A stretch of 64,000 nucleotides of DNA from Liopterus haemorrhoidalis (Eukaryota > Arthropoda > Insecta > Coleoptera > Dytiscidae): assembly GCA_963971575.1 (NCBI GenBank), contig OZ020611.1, positions 7,784,933 through 7,848,932 on the forward strand. The letters are read 5' to 3'. Shown one piece after another: positions 21,151-32,147 of this stretch. A model generated the notes under the pieces. The model ran no database searches. It saw only the letters and a program-made list of their open reading frames with translations, and had not been told where the DNA came from. The first letter of the stretch is position 1, and each line of letters starts with the position of its first letter. A program made the translations under genes and the position numbers.

Positions 21151-21787
21151 CGGAAGATATGCCAGCGCGTTGCTAAATATAAAGACACATTTGGAAGAGT
21201 GCTGCCAACGAGCTCTGTACGATATACTTTTTATAAAAGAAAATCCGTATTTTATTGTTTTTCCTCGAAAAAATAAAAATTATATATTACGCCCCTATAT
21301 ATTACGATTCTTTAAAGAGTGAATTTTATTCTGAGATACCTGTATATGCATCTGCTATAAAAGAAACCCTGCATGACCTCAAATAAATAATAATAATAAA
21401 CTGGTTAACAAGAATTTTGTCCATGGTAACTCTGAAATGTTATTATATACTTTATTCTGTTAATTTCAAAAATAGTTCCAGAATTTTTCTGTCCCATAGT
21501 ATTAAAGTTACGCCCTTTTTAGAATATACAATAAGATTTGTCGTTACACAACAATAGAGCGTTTAGAGTGATTCTTTTTTCATCAGTTAAATTCCATTGA
21601 TTTCTTTAATAACAGTTCTGGGAAGATTAGTCTACATTTAGACAGGCCCATAAAAATAAACAGTTGAACCAGATTGTTGGTTTTATGAAGAATATTGTTA
21701 ATACAATGTATCAAAATGTATTTAATTTTTTCCTAATTATCTACATAATTAGAAAACAAATCCCACAGATTAGGAATGCAAAGACCA
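21151..21787. other. AT-rich spacer
   Basis: Nothing recognised. Confidence 0.45.
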
Positions 21788-22165
21788 AAGAGGATTCTTT
21801 GTAGAATCTCAAATAAGAGAACTGATTCAAGATAAGAATTTGAACGGTCAGTTGAACCAGACTGAAAAAACTGCTTGGTATTCTTTCGAGAGTATTTGCC
21901 GAAACTTCTTAGGAAAACATAAGACAGACAATGACCAAAAAGAGGATGATCTTTTAAAATCTTACAAAATCATGAGATGTAACATGTCTTTAAAAATCCA
22001 TTTCGTGGATTCGCACCTGGATTTCTTCCTAGCAAATCTTGGAGTAGTCAGCGATGAATACGGCGAACAGTTCCATTAGGATATTTCCAGAATAAAATAT
22101 TGGTATCAGGAAAAGTTGAGTTCCAGGTATATTTGCTAACTATTATTGAGCATTTAAAATTGACG
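21788..22165 (+). pseudogene. Fragment of an uncharacterised, probably element-encoded protein
   Basis: The frame is open from about 21788 to a TAG at 22077-22079 and encodes about 96 residues. It includes SQIRELIQDKNLNGQL, AWYSFESICRNFLG, CNMSLKIHFVDSHLDFF and GVVSDEYGEQFH. Beyond the stop the same frame continues DISRIKYWYQEK, and a shifted frame continues with a recognisable tail. I recognise this block order from uncharacterised multi-copy proteins in insects and cnidarians, which suggests a transposon-encoded protein; I cannot name the superfamily. The stop and the frameshift make it a relic. Confidence 0.55.
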
Positions 22166-22743
22166 TTTTGATGTTTCTACGCCAAAATGCAGTAAAAAAT
22201 ACACTTTTACTTTTTTGATGAATTAGTACTATACTATTTATGTTTTGTAAATAAACTTAATACTGTAAACTTTAGGTGGGTGTCACTCAAAATGCTTACG
22301 TGATAGAAAAATCGTAAAAACATATTTAAATTCAGCACAAAAAAATACTATTAGATTTACCTCATTCACTTTTCACTTTCGGATCAAAAAATATGAAAAT
22401 TTTGTTCAATTAATGTAATATTTTATCTATTTTACTAGGAGTCTGCGTTGTAATTTCTTATCTAATGGAGTATTCATTATATGGAAACCTGGCCGAACTG
22501 TGTCATATGCCGATGATCTGTTAAAATTTTTAAAAATAATCTGGGCCTTTATCAGTTTGAATCAATGTTATTTTAGTGTTGCGCAATTTTTGTAAACTAT
22601 TAATACATTCTGTTTTGTTTTTCTATGTTGTTATTGAACCTTCAAGCTTTGCTTCTGTTCTATTTTGTTTAAGAAGGGAGATACTCTTTTAAGCCATATG
22701 ATGATGATGGACACCGTCCCACAAAAAATACAATCAAACTCAC
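22166..22743. other. AT-rich spacer
   Basis: No gene recognised. A YADD-like tetrapeptide near 22505 lacks other reverse-transcriptase motifs. Confidence 0.4.
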
Positions 22744-22746
22744 TAA

Positions 22747-22940
22747 AGGTACGCGCATAGTGAAAGCAGATTGCTGGTTACTAGCACTGACAACACTTGT
22801 TACTGATGCAGCTAGTTATGCTGAGAAACTAGGGATAGCCTTTATGCACAGTATATGTGACAACACAGCATATTCCCGCTGGCATGTTGATTTTCGCTAG
22901 CGCTAGCAGCCAGCAACCAGCTTACTCTATGCGCGTACCC
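22747..22940. mobile_element. 194-bp MITE with TAA target duplication
   Basis: Flanked by TAA at 22744-22746 and 22941-22943. The left end AGGTACGCGCATAGTGAAAG pairs with the right end, whose reverse complement is GGGTACGCGCATAGAGTAAG. The similarity extends about 43 bp inward through TTGCTGG. Size, TIRs and a 3-bp TAA duplication fit a PIF/Harbinger-type MITE. Confidence 0.8.
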
Positions 22941-22943
22941 TAA

Positions 22944-23269
22944 GACAAGAAATAAAGTGATTGAGAGAGTAACGTAACAATGAACAAAGCGAGTTAAGTA
23001 TTGAAAACAAACAATTGCTAGTCTACTAGGACGTATATAATAAGCTGTGCTACCAAAATGCAAGAGCGTTGTCATAGTCGAGCCTCGTTCAAACATGTTC
23101 GACATCTCTGCTATCATAGTTGCTTATATTATGATATAAAAATGGATACTGATGAATTAATAAGTCATGTTGCAACTTTTCCCATTTCTTTATCAACTGA
23201 TTTTATTATTTTTTTGTTATGTTGTATTTTATGCAAAATATAATCAAAAGTTGGAATAATCATTCGAAA
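22944..23269. other. AT-rich spacer
   Basis: Nothing recognised. Confidence 0.45.
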
Positions 23270-23273
23270 ATAT

Positions 23274-23818
23274 TGTCACATAGGTAATCCTAGGTCAGAA
23301 TTACGACATCTAGACATTGTGATGGTCAGCTGCCTGATTAAAAAACTATTTGTCAGCGTCTGACGTATGTGGCCTGATTACGAAATGCATACTCCGCATT
23401 CGTAATGAGGAAATATTTGTCATGACGAATGAATATTGGAACTGTGTAAAACTTTCGTTACAAAAAGGCTGGATGTCACAGAATATGGAAGCAGTGGAAC
23501 ACATCCAACTCCGCTGCACGTATTAGTCCACAAGATGACGACCAAGACACTCACGCCAGATACTTGTACCGAGGGTGAAGCCAAGCAAGCAGTCACCATG
23601 TGAGTGGGAGAAGACTTCTCCAGGCTCCTCGACTCCCGGATGGGTAGCCCCCGCCTCTGAGATAGGTCTAAGCCGATCCTGGCCAACACGGGGTGGACCG
23701 AAGACTTCCCCAATTCCATGGACCAATTCAAACATTATATTGTAAATTTGATAAATGTTTAATAAATTTGTTATGTTGAAACCAGGAGTTGTCTTTCAAT
23801 CAAACCACCCACGTGATA
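23274..23818 (+). mobile_element. Solo LTR, family L1, copy 2
   Basis: 545 bp, starting TGTCACATAGGTAATCCTA and ending CCACGTGATA, homologous along its length to 7296-7816. A perfect 4-bp target duplication ATAT is present at 23270-23273 and 23819-23822. AATAAA lies at 23761-23766. The ATAT target preference is known for gypsy-group elements, which supports a Ty3/gypsy origin. No internal genes are attached. Confidence 0.85.
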
Positions 23819-23822
23819 ATAT

Positions 23823-24369
23823 GAACGAAACTTTCCCGAATCTTCGCGTAATTGCTTATACATATGATGACATTCACAACATATGTCTGCCTTTATTAAT
23901 TTTATGTATATTATAGCCTATAGTCATTTTTTTATTTCCATATTTTAATAAATATCAAATTTTTAGGAAAGAATTTGTTAGTAATCTCTTCGTGTTTTTC
24001 TAACATTTTTGCTCGATTATAAAATCCTCAGTTGCCACTCTTTTATCACCAAGAAATTATTTCGCTGCTTTGCTCTCGTCTTTCATTGTTGTTTTGCTCT
24101 CTTCTTCGGTATGTTTTCAACCTATGACGGCCAGGGCACCAAAATAACGTTTCATTAACCCAACTAAGATCTGAAATTGGAAAGAATTAGAGAATATTAC
24201 TCTTCTGCTCACAAGATCAAAGTTTGTGGGGAAATAGTTACTTAATTAGTTAATTAAATTTTTTGACACACAGTAACAATAGCTATTTGCCACTAACGCA
24301 GCCCATATTGGAGGCATAACATTTTTTTGTATACTTTCATATGGCATAAGCAATTATGAAATAACACCT
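23823..24369. other. AT-rich spacer
   Basis: Nothing recognised. Confidence 0.45.
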
Positions 24370-24640
24370 AGGTTCTTACGAAGAACGTAGAAAGATCTGG
24401 AAAAGATGTGGAAAATATAGAAAAGTTCACTATTGCATGGAACACACGGCAGTGCTTACCCAAGGATTTATGGTCTGGAGTGCCATATTATCTGGTTGTA
24501 GATTTTCTCTAGTATCCGTAGAAGGATATATGAATACCCAGCGCTACATTCGCAATTCCTTGGAACCTGTTATGAAGACAGATCTTCAGGAACTATCTTC
24601 TTCTTTTGGCACTGTCAGTCAGGTTAACTTTAAGCCACTC
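24370..24640 (+). pseudogene. Tc1-like transposase relic, central catalytic region
   Basis: An open frame contains GFMVWSAILSGCRFSLV then VEGYMNTQRYIRNSLEPV, corresponding to the stretch between the first and second catalytic aspartates of Tc1-like transposases. Upstream codons in the same frame resemble the preceding strand. The second and third catalytic residues are not found because the following DNA is a different element in the opposite direction. A possible C-terminal scrap is seen near 24900-24960. No inverted repeats were located. Confidence 0.6.
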
Positions 24641-24790
24641 ATATAAGTCGTCCATCTTGATCTGCCCATTGTCAGGTCCTCCCATATGTCTTCTATTCTA
24701 ATACTTGATAGATCTACGGTTAGCTGATCTCTCCATATTCTTTCACCATTCTCCCCTAGCCAGTAAGGCTCAATAATCTATAGACCATCA
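24641..24790 (-). pseudogene. C-terminal scrap of a LINE polyprotein
   Basis: On the minus strand a frame reads GERIWRDQLTVDLSSI, then IWEDLTMGRSRWTTYMSGL. The arrangement (tryptophan-rich, arginine-tryptophan before a short tail) matches the extreme C-terminus of endonuclease/reverse-transcriptase LINE proteins. It interrupts the Tc1 relic on its left. Only about 50 residues support it. Confidence 0.4.
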
Positions 24791-26829
24791 AACATGTATA
24801 GGATAATAGAGGCTGAAGGTTGTTTACTTGTTCCCTCCAATAAATCTACACCAACTCAGAAATAAGATTCAGATTATTTGAGACACCAAACTGCAGGCAG
24901 GCATCGACTACCTCAGTGAAAGCATTCTTCGCAGAATTCATTAGCTTATTAGAAATCCCGAATCATTATTTAATTTGAAGGATACAAACTTCATCATGAA
25001 ATTATAATCATTTAAAACTCTATGTGGCCAAAAACTTATTTAAATATATTTACGTTTACGCTACTTATGGATGCGTTGCATTTTCAATCGCATGCAATAT
25101 ATTTTTACGTAATATATCGATTGTAATACAGTACATGTATCGGCAAGTGGTAAAAGTCAATAATTCGCTTTACGACAAAAGTTTTGAAGAAAACTATCGT
25201 AATACTGGAATATGCTCTTCAACCAACAAAATTTGTGATCTCGTTTCACTCGGAAGATAAATTTCATCAAATATTAAAAATTGTATTGTGCTATAAAATC
25301 ACTGAAATTATTTAATTTAACAACATTGAAGACGGTATTTAATTTTCTAGAAGTCTGTACGTTATTTCAGTAGTGTGAAGTCTCGTGCAGTTCTGCAGTG
25401 ACAGTAGTATACAAGTGATTAATTGCTTTGGCCTGATTACTTAATTACTAAATATACTCTAAAGTGCTCCTTTATAAATTGTCTTACTAACTTTATCAAT
25501 GTAAAAGAAAAACACTAGCGACATCTAGTGCGGTTTCATAAAAAGACTAACCATTGAAGGAGTATTAAATATATTCAGGATGGGTAAAAATTATTTAACA
25601 TTTATGTTGAAATTTAAAAATAAAATTAACCTGTCATATAGAAAATTCGCCTTATGCAATCTCCTAAATTTTATACCGCACAGATAGATAGTATAAGCTC
25701 AAAACTGTATCTCATATTATTTAAAAATTCCAACTGATCTATATTGATTATCTGGCCGCTCCATAGCATTTTGTTTTTGTTCGTGTACATTTAGAACTAG
25801 ACTAAACTCCTAGAAGTGCGTGATACACTCAAAGGCGAGCATCCAGGATATTTTCTTGGGAGGCTCAAAAGACTTATTATTTAAATTACGAAAAAAGTTT
25901 TCACTTTTAAAATACAAAATATTCGCCCTTGGACATACATAGTAAGTTATTATTCAGTACAGAGATTTGATAATGAACACGGCAGCATATTTTCAATATA
26001 TCTGTTGATAAATACATAAGCAGAAAATTAAATACTGATATTTAACTTAAGAGATGTTAAACAATAACTGCAGACGTAAGAAAGAAATTTGTCATACATC
26101 ACCCATGCATAACTTTGTAAATAGATGATAATTACGCTTGCGCAGAAGTGACATTTCGTACAAAATGCATATCTTCAAAGAGGACTTCGTTTTAAATGGA
26201 GTAAAATTTTTACTACATCAAGGTCAAGCAATACTGATTATTAGGTTATAAAAAAGAGCGGAGGACTGCTATAAGCAGGAATGCAGGTTGTACACTGCAC
26301 AAAGATGCCATAAGAAGATGACACCAAATTAAGTTTTTAAAATCAATTAACCATTCCTAACACCATCTATGTGGGCTGAATTTGTCAGATATAACGGAAG
26401 GGATAGCAAAAAACTTCTTGTACAAAATTACCATAAACAAGGTGCTAACGAAAAGTTCCTAAAATGACGCTGGAAAATTCAGCGATCGTCGACACTTTTG
26501 AAATAATTCCTTGCGCAATCATGCACTGGCCCAGTGTTATTTTCCATTGCTGGAATGCACTCTTGAAGCTCTATTCGATTCGGGAGTCAAGAGTGCATTC
26601 CCCCATGCGATTCATATTTAATTTAATTCTCGTTTTAGACTATGAAAGTTTCTTGGAACAGAAAAAACAATGGAGACTTAGTTTTTAACTTAAGTCCTGG
26701 TTGCTGAAAAATATAAACATGTAATAATAAATATTATATTTATAAATAAAAAGTATATTTTATAAATAAAATTTATAAGTAAAAGTATCCAGTGACTTAT
26801 TATTGGACACTTTTTCATCCGCACCGTAA
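24791..26829. other. Unassigned AT-rich DNA with one strong hairpin
   Basis: No gene recognised over about 2 kb. GGAATGCACTCTTGA at 26552-26566 and its exact reverse complement at 26587-26601 form a 15-bp stem with a 20-nt loop. Confidence 0.45.
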
Positions 26830-27335
26830 GGTTACAACCCAGAAATAAAGCAAAAGTCCAGCTTCACCGAGACCCAAAAAATGCAAACAAGTAAAAAGCA
26901 TGCTGATTGTTTTCTTTGATAAAAGGAATCGTACACAAAGTATTTGTGTCAACGAGTCACACAGTAAATTCACAGTTTTACTGTGATATTTTAATATACC
27001 GGCCCGAACCTTAGCAAGTAAAATATTGGTTGCTTATTCAGGCCAACGCACCTTACAACAGTTCGTTCCACATACAGCAGTTTTTAACGAATTATTTGAT
27101 AACCGTCGTCCACCTTTTTCGCTTAATTTAGTTCATTGCGACTTATGTTTATACCCAAAAATGAAAATGCAGTTGAAAGGTCGTTTTGATACCGTTAAGA
27201 AAATTCATGACGTCCGTACTTGACGAAACTGACTAGTCAAAAAAGACTTCCAGATAGATTTCCAGCATTGTGCAAGTTCTGGGATCCGTGCATAAATATG
27301 CAAAGGAACTATATCAAACAACAGCGATCGATAAC
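26830..27335 (+). pseudogene. Mariner transposase relic, catalytic core to C-terminus
   Basis: Pieces in changing frames follow the mariner order. MLIVFFDK includes the first catalytic region near 26900. QANAP, where DNAP is usual, lies near 27040, so the second aspartate is lost. LYPKMKMQLKGRFDTVKKIH lies near 27150-27210. WDPCINMQRNYIK lies near 27280 in place of the usual C-terminal block. Several frameshifts and stops are present. The arrangement resembles the SETMAR-like mariner group. No inverted repeats were identified. Confidence 0.65.
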
Positions 27336-28066
27336 CGACATCAAAAATATTTATAGTTTTATAGCGTCATGTCGGGAACTGCTAGGTACATGTTTTTTTG
27401 GAAATTCTATATCTCTAATGTGTTAGACTGTAGGTTCAGGTTTTAATGAAGGCAGTTCTTCGTTAGTTAAATTTTTAGAACACAGCAACAAAGGCTGTTT
27501 GCGCCTAAAGTCAGTTCTCAAATGAATTATAATTATTACTCTAAATTATCTGTTTATTTTAATTATTTAGTGTTTAATGGAGCGTGCACGACAATGTGAT
27601 AGTATCCAAATATTTTAACTTAATTAAGACTCAAATAAATATTATAGAAAATGGTCGTCACTGTACACTTTATAATTTTGTGACATTGTATATATAGAAT
27701 CTTTATTGCTATGTCAAACACAATATTAATTTATAAATAACACAATATTTAATGAATGTTCTTAATCTAATATGTACATATTATTATTATTGTTTTAATT
27801 TGATTTGATACAATTATTTTTTTATCGACACTAAATTTATAATGTCGTAAAAAGGCAGCAAATAATATTTAGTACATTTTCTATACACTGTTCATACGCA
27901 ACGTGACTATGCGGTTCCAATATTCTCCGTCACCATCCACATCCAGCATTCTCAAGGAGAACGGCTGTAACAATGCGTGTCGAAACTGGAAGCTCTGGAC
28001 GATGAAGCGCGTTCTGTCACTAATCCGCGTTCATGCAATGATGCGCAAATATTTTAGAAAGTATTA
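27336..28066. other. AT-rich spacer
   Basis: A 64-codon ORF at 27903-28097 has no recognisable domain. The stretch near 27910-28040 is less AT-rich and may be decayed coding sequence. Confidence 0.4.
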
Positions 28067-28206
28067 TATATTTGTGTTACTATTCAATAGCAATTAACTA
28101 TAGATAGTGAAATACTGATTGAGTAACAGCTAATTTTTTATTAAAAACTTAATTTAGTAATTGCTAAAAACGCTGCCTTGTTTATTAACAGTATCGTATT
28201 TTTTGT
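28067..28206 (+). repeat. Direct repeat A, copy 1
   Basis: About 140 bp beginning TATATTTGTGTTACTATTCA and including GCTAAAAACGCTGCCTTG. Repeated at 28592-28735 on the far side of the MITE. Confidence 0.85.
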
Positions 28207-28213
28207 TGTTGTA

Positions 28214-28593
28214 TACAGAATGTTATATTTTAGTGGACCCAGCAAATATCTCGCTTATTTATTAAGTTAGTAATTTATATCATATAACATGATTTATACA
28301 GCAACATGTAAGCTACTTGATGACGGATTCATGACCACTTCCGGTTTATTAGTAATTAATATCTACTTTGAAATTTCAAACGGAACATACTACATTTTTT
28401 TACAAATTTGAAAAGTACATCAAATTTGCTTTACTGTCATGTAAAATAATCCATATGTTACATTATTAAAAAGTAAAATGGCGGGCACTTTTTTATACAC
28501 CTAGTGGAAAAAAGAATAGTGAGCCATGGCTAAAAATTAACTTAATAAATAAGCGAGATATTTGCTGGGCCCTCTAAAATATAACACCCTGTA
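28214..28593. mobile_element. 380-bp MITE with 56-bp inverted repeats, TA target
   Basis: Starts TACAGAATGTTATATTTTAG and ends with the reverse complement of TACAGGGTGTTATATTTTAG. The terminal repeats (28214-28269 and 28538-28593) agree at 52 of 56 positions. TA dinucleotides flank it at 28212-28213 and 28594-28595. No coding capacity. The TA target suggests mobilisation by a Tc1/mariner-type transposase. Confidence 0.85.
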
Positions 28594-28735
28594 TATTTGT
28601 GTTACTATTCAATAGCAAATAACTATGGATAGTGAAATACTAATTGAGTAACAGCTAATTATCTTTAGAACTATGTTCAGTAATTGCTAAAAACGCTGCC
28701 TTGTTTATTAACAGTATCTTATTTATTTTTTTTGG
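28592..28735 (+). repeat. Direct repeat A, copy 2
   Basis: Homologous to 28067-28206 with about a dozen differences. Its first bases overlap the end of the MITE. Confidence 0.85.
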
Positions 28736-29059
28736 TATATATCACGAGGAATTAATATAGTGACAAATGAAAATATTGAAATAATATTTCTACAACATCA
28801 ATCAATTCTTTGAAACATGTCCAATATTCGCCTTTTGTCTTTCTTTTTTAAAGTTTTCTTTATGGACAGAAAAGCGCTCATAATAATGATACCAACAATA
28901 AATCTTCATTAGATAGATGACGAAACATTTTCTATAACTAGACCACTACCCATTTAGGAGCCAAAATGAAAACTATACATTAAAAGGACTGATACGCTAC
29001 GCTGCGTGACGCATCGTATAAACACACGAATATTCATGCAGAAAATGCTAATCATAGTG
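28736..29059. other. AT-rich spacer
   Basis: Nothing recognised. Confidence 0.45.
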
Positions 29060-29770
29060 TCTTTTGCAAAGCCTACGCAGAACTAAAAGGTTTATTAGAC
29101 CGTCTTATTAAACAAGCTGATCTGGTAGGAGTAAAAATCAATGTAGCCACAACAAAATCAATTTATTAACACAAATTTGAATCAATCGCCATGAAATAAA
29201 TAAAGAATCAATAAAATAATTAGCTAGATTTTGTTATCTAGACTCCATTACTACCACTGATGGAGGCGCTGAAGAGGATATGGACAGTAGAATAATTAAA
29301 ACATGCCAAACGTTTGGTATTCTGCATTTCTACAAAATAAACTAAAATCACTTGAGCAGGAAAACAAAAACTTGTTTATCTAACGTAAAATACTGTTATA
29401 TGCATGAAAAATTTGGTACAAGCGCACTATCCACAATAAATTACAAATGTTCGTTAAGAAATGTTTGCGTTAAATCTGTCGATATTCTGGTTGTAAGCAA
29501 TATCAAATAAGAATTTCGAAGAGAACCGACCAAGCAGAAAATTCAAAAGGAATCGAAAAACAAAAATGGGGATGGATTTTACACTGCTTATCATCAATTC
29601 TGGCTCGAAACCCAATTCTTGATCTTGGAGTTTTCAAGTATTTTTTAGCGACTGTCTTCCGCTGCATAAGAAAATCTAATTCTTAGATCATTAAGAAACT
29701 TGACTGAATCATCAAGGCAAGAGAAAGTTTGGTAGGCCACAAACTATTTGAGGAGGATACTATGCATATC
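29060..29770 (+). pseudogene. LINE relic, reverse-transcriptase thumb to C-terminus
   Basis: Fragments in several frames occur in the right order. ADLVGVKINVATTKS follows the catalytic core. DGGAEEDMDSRIIK with CQTFGIL lies near 29260-29330. VCVKSVDILVV lies near 29465. KQKWGWI lies near 29560, with a GRP-like block near 29730. This series is the carboxyl half of endonuclease/reverse-transcriptase LINE proteins common in insects. Stops and frameshifts are frequent. The catalytic YADD block is not preserved in the fragment. It is an old, dead copy. Confidence 0.65.
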
Positions 29771-30027
29771 TATAAAATAGACCAAAGAAAATGGAAAATT
29801 ATTAAATGAAATTAAACCTTTGTGGATGACATAGACTCTATATTCACTAATTAAAAAGAAATCAACAGCTATCGAATTCTTTTGTTGCTGGCCCATCAAG
29901 TTAGCAATTTTATAATGTGTTATGAAATTCGTTAAATGACAAATTTTTATCAAGTTGTCAAATTTTAGTTGTACACATATTTAAGATATTTTTATATGAT
30001 TAATATTAAACATATATTATTATAATA

Positions 30028-30786
30028 TAAAGTTGTTGCACAAGTTCATGTGTTCACATATAGATGGCTATACGTATGCTTTAATAACTGTTTCAACTGA
30101 AAAGTTTTTAGTTTTTGTTCGTTGGCAATTTTACATTTAAAATAGTACATGACAAGCAATAAATGTGAGGTACAGCTGTACGGTACTGCTACGTATTTGG
30201 TGGGATCAGGACGGAGTGGTTTAATAAGAACTGCTTACCAAGTCAAACGGTGACAACAGGTCACTATAGTGAAGAACTAAGTTACCTAAACAAAGAACTG
30301 ATCAAAAAGTAGCCTCAAAAAACCACAAATGAACTTCAGCCTTCTCCTTGAAAACGCCAGACTCCATGTTGCCTAAAAGTCTAAAGAGGCGCTGTTTGAT
30401 AAGGAATGGAAAATCTCCTCTCCTGCTTACTCACCAGAAAATCAGATCAATTCTGTAAAAAATTACTGTGTAGTAACGTTACTACAAGATAAAATATTAT
30501 ATAAAGTATAATGACTTTCATTCATGATAGTAACTGACCTTGCCCATAGGGACAAATTTAGTTACAATGATCATAGTAACTGAGTTACAGAATTGGTCTG
30601 ATTGTCCCTTCTGAATACCACCTACTCAGATTAAATAAAAAAATGACACATTCTTTCAACGTGGGATCCATTTACAGCCTGATAAATGGCATAAGGTCAT
30701 AGATCCAGATGACCAATATTTTGATTAAATACAATGTACCACTTATTTTATATAAATAAAAAAAATGAACTTTTGCAACAACCTAA
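30028..30786 (+). mobile_element. Internally deleted mariner element
   Basis: 759 bp flanked by TA at 30026-30027 and 30787-30788. The left end TAAAGTTGTTGCACAAGTTC pairs with the right end, whose reverse complement is TTAGGTTGTTGCAAAAGTTC; about 21 of the outer 26 positions agree. Full-length mariners are near 1.3 kb, so roughly half has been lost. A decayed piece of transposase remains inside. Confidence 0.8.
30190..30450 (+). pseudogene. Mariner transposase relic within the deleted element
   Basis: A frame starts TVLLRIWWDQDGVV and continues through a stop to YELLTKSNGDN, the strand region after the first catalytic aspartate in mariner transposases. Further on, SPAYSPENQ stands where the third catalytic site (normally YSPDxAPxD) belongs, with the first aspartate replaced. 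Several stops and shifts occur. The WWD motif and the outer inverted repeats together point to a mauritiana- or cecropia-like mariner. Confidence 0.65.
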
Positions 30787-30788
30787 TA

Positions 30789-31899
30789 AATTAAATATTT
30801 AAATTGGTGTCTAGAAAAGAAAGAAATATAAAATATATATTGTTATAAAGAAGTGAAAGATACTCGATCCGATTATATGAAAGGGGTTATATATTTGAAG
30901 GTAGGAACAGATAACACTGTCCTAGTACTTTACCTGGTAAAAAATATATAACCTCTTACTACAGTTGCCAAATTCGAGTACCACAGTAATTGGGAAAACA
31001 TAGTCAACCGATATATTTTAAATTTTGAATGGTTTACATGTTCGACACAAATGTTGACATAATAGTCAGTACTATGAACAGTGATATTGTTAAGGTATTG
31101 AATTATTACTGTCATTTGTGTTTAGTAGCTTTTTAAATTAAAGGCAAACAAATATTTAAGTTTTTGCTCCCAAAATTTCACAAGGAGCAATAAGACTGTC
31201 TATCGTAGCTTCTCCTGATTCCTCGTAACTGTTTATTTTTGTATTATCATTTTTCATATCCTGTCATTATATTAATATGTCATTATATGTATGTAAGTGT
31301 GAATAATTTACTTGTAAATAAACATAAATATAAAAACTTTGATATACTTTGATTCTTCGGGTATAAAATAAAGTATACAGAATCTCTGTAAACTGGAAGT
31401 ATTACTTGATAATTATTAGAAGGTACAATATTTTGTCTACCTGATAAAAAAATGATGAAGATGATATCTACTTGATAAAGAAAAGATGTAGAAATGTTAA
31501 GGAAATGCTATATACTTGCATTTTCTGGTCTGGCGCGCACTATATTTTGGAGAATACATGTCCACGTACGGGATCTGTCCATCTCAAAAGGTTAAAAGTA
31601 AAAAAATAAGATTAAATAGAAATATATCGGAACATTCCTTCGTTCCTGATAGGTGCTCTAAGAACTTAGTTTAAAATATACAAGATACATCAAAAGGTTG
31701 ATTACGAAATGGACATAAGAGCTGCGACGTTTTATTTATTTAAAAAATCTTCTTCTAAGACTACCAAATAACTGCTGAAAGTTTTTAAAATTTATCAAAC
31801 AGGTTTCTTAAAAAAACCTATTCCATGTAGGTGATAATACCACTGAAATGTATATTACCTGGCAGGAGCACGACTAACTATCTGCTGTATATAATAAAA
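30789..31899. other. AT-rich DNA with one imperfect hairpin
   Basis: GGTTATATATTT near 30886 and AAATATATAACC near 30943 are inverted across about 45 bp. No gene recognised. Confidence 0.4.
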
Positions 31900-31912
31900 T
31901 GAAGCCTTTTGA

Positions 31913-32134
31913 TTTATCTTATTTATTTATTTTACATCGGCCTATTTCTGCAACGAGGCTAATCGCCGATGCCGGGGGGCGAGCTCCTACACCTGGATGA
32001 GGGGTGAATGATTGTGAAATGAGAGTAATATAAACATATTATTCTCGCCCGAATAATATCACCGACGGAGAATCGAACTACCAACAGCACAATCCAAACT
32101 GCCACGATTTAATGCGCTTGGCCATTCCGTCGGC
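31913..32134 (-). mobile_element. tRNA-derived SINE, family A, copy 2
   Basis: Perfect 13-bp target duplications TGAAGCCTTTTGA flank it at 31900-31912 and 32135-32147. On the minus strand the head begins GCCGACGGAATGGCCAAGCG and ends CGTCGGT about 70 nt later, so a 7-bp acceptor-like stem can still form (one G-T pair). The B box reads AGTTCGATTCTCC. The body matches the copy at 14013-14273, and the tail is TAAATAAATAAGATAAA. The variable region is shorter than in copy 1. Confidence 0.9.
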
Positions 32135-32147
32135 TGAAGCCTTTTGA

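Noticed and set aside
22495..22520. YADD-like tetrapeptide
   Set aside because: No GVPQG-like or other reverse-transcriptase block in frame nearby; likely chance.
26340..26463. Frame reading PSMWAEFVRYNGRD, faintly like a MULE-associated protein
   Set aside because: Similarity rests on a few residues and is not supported by surrounding blocks.
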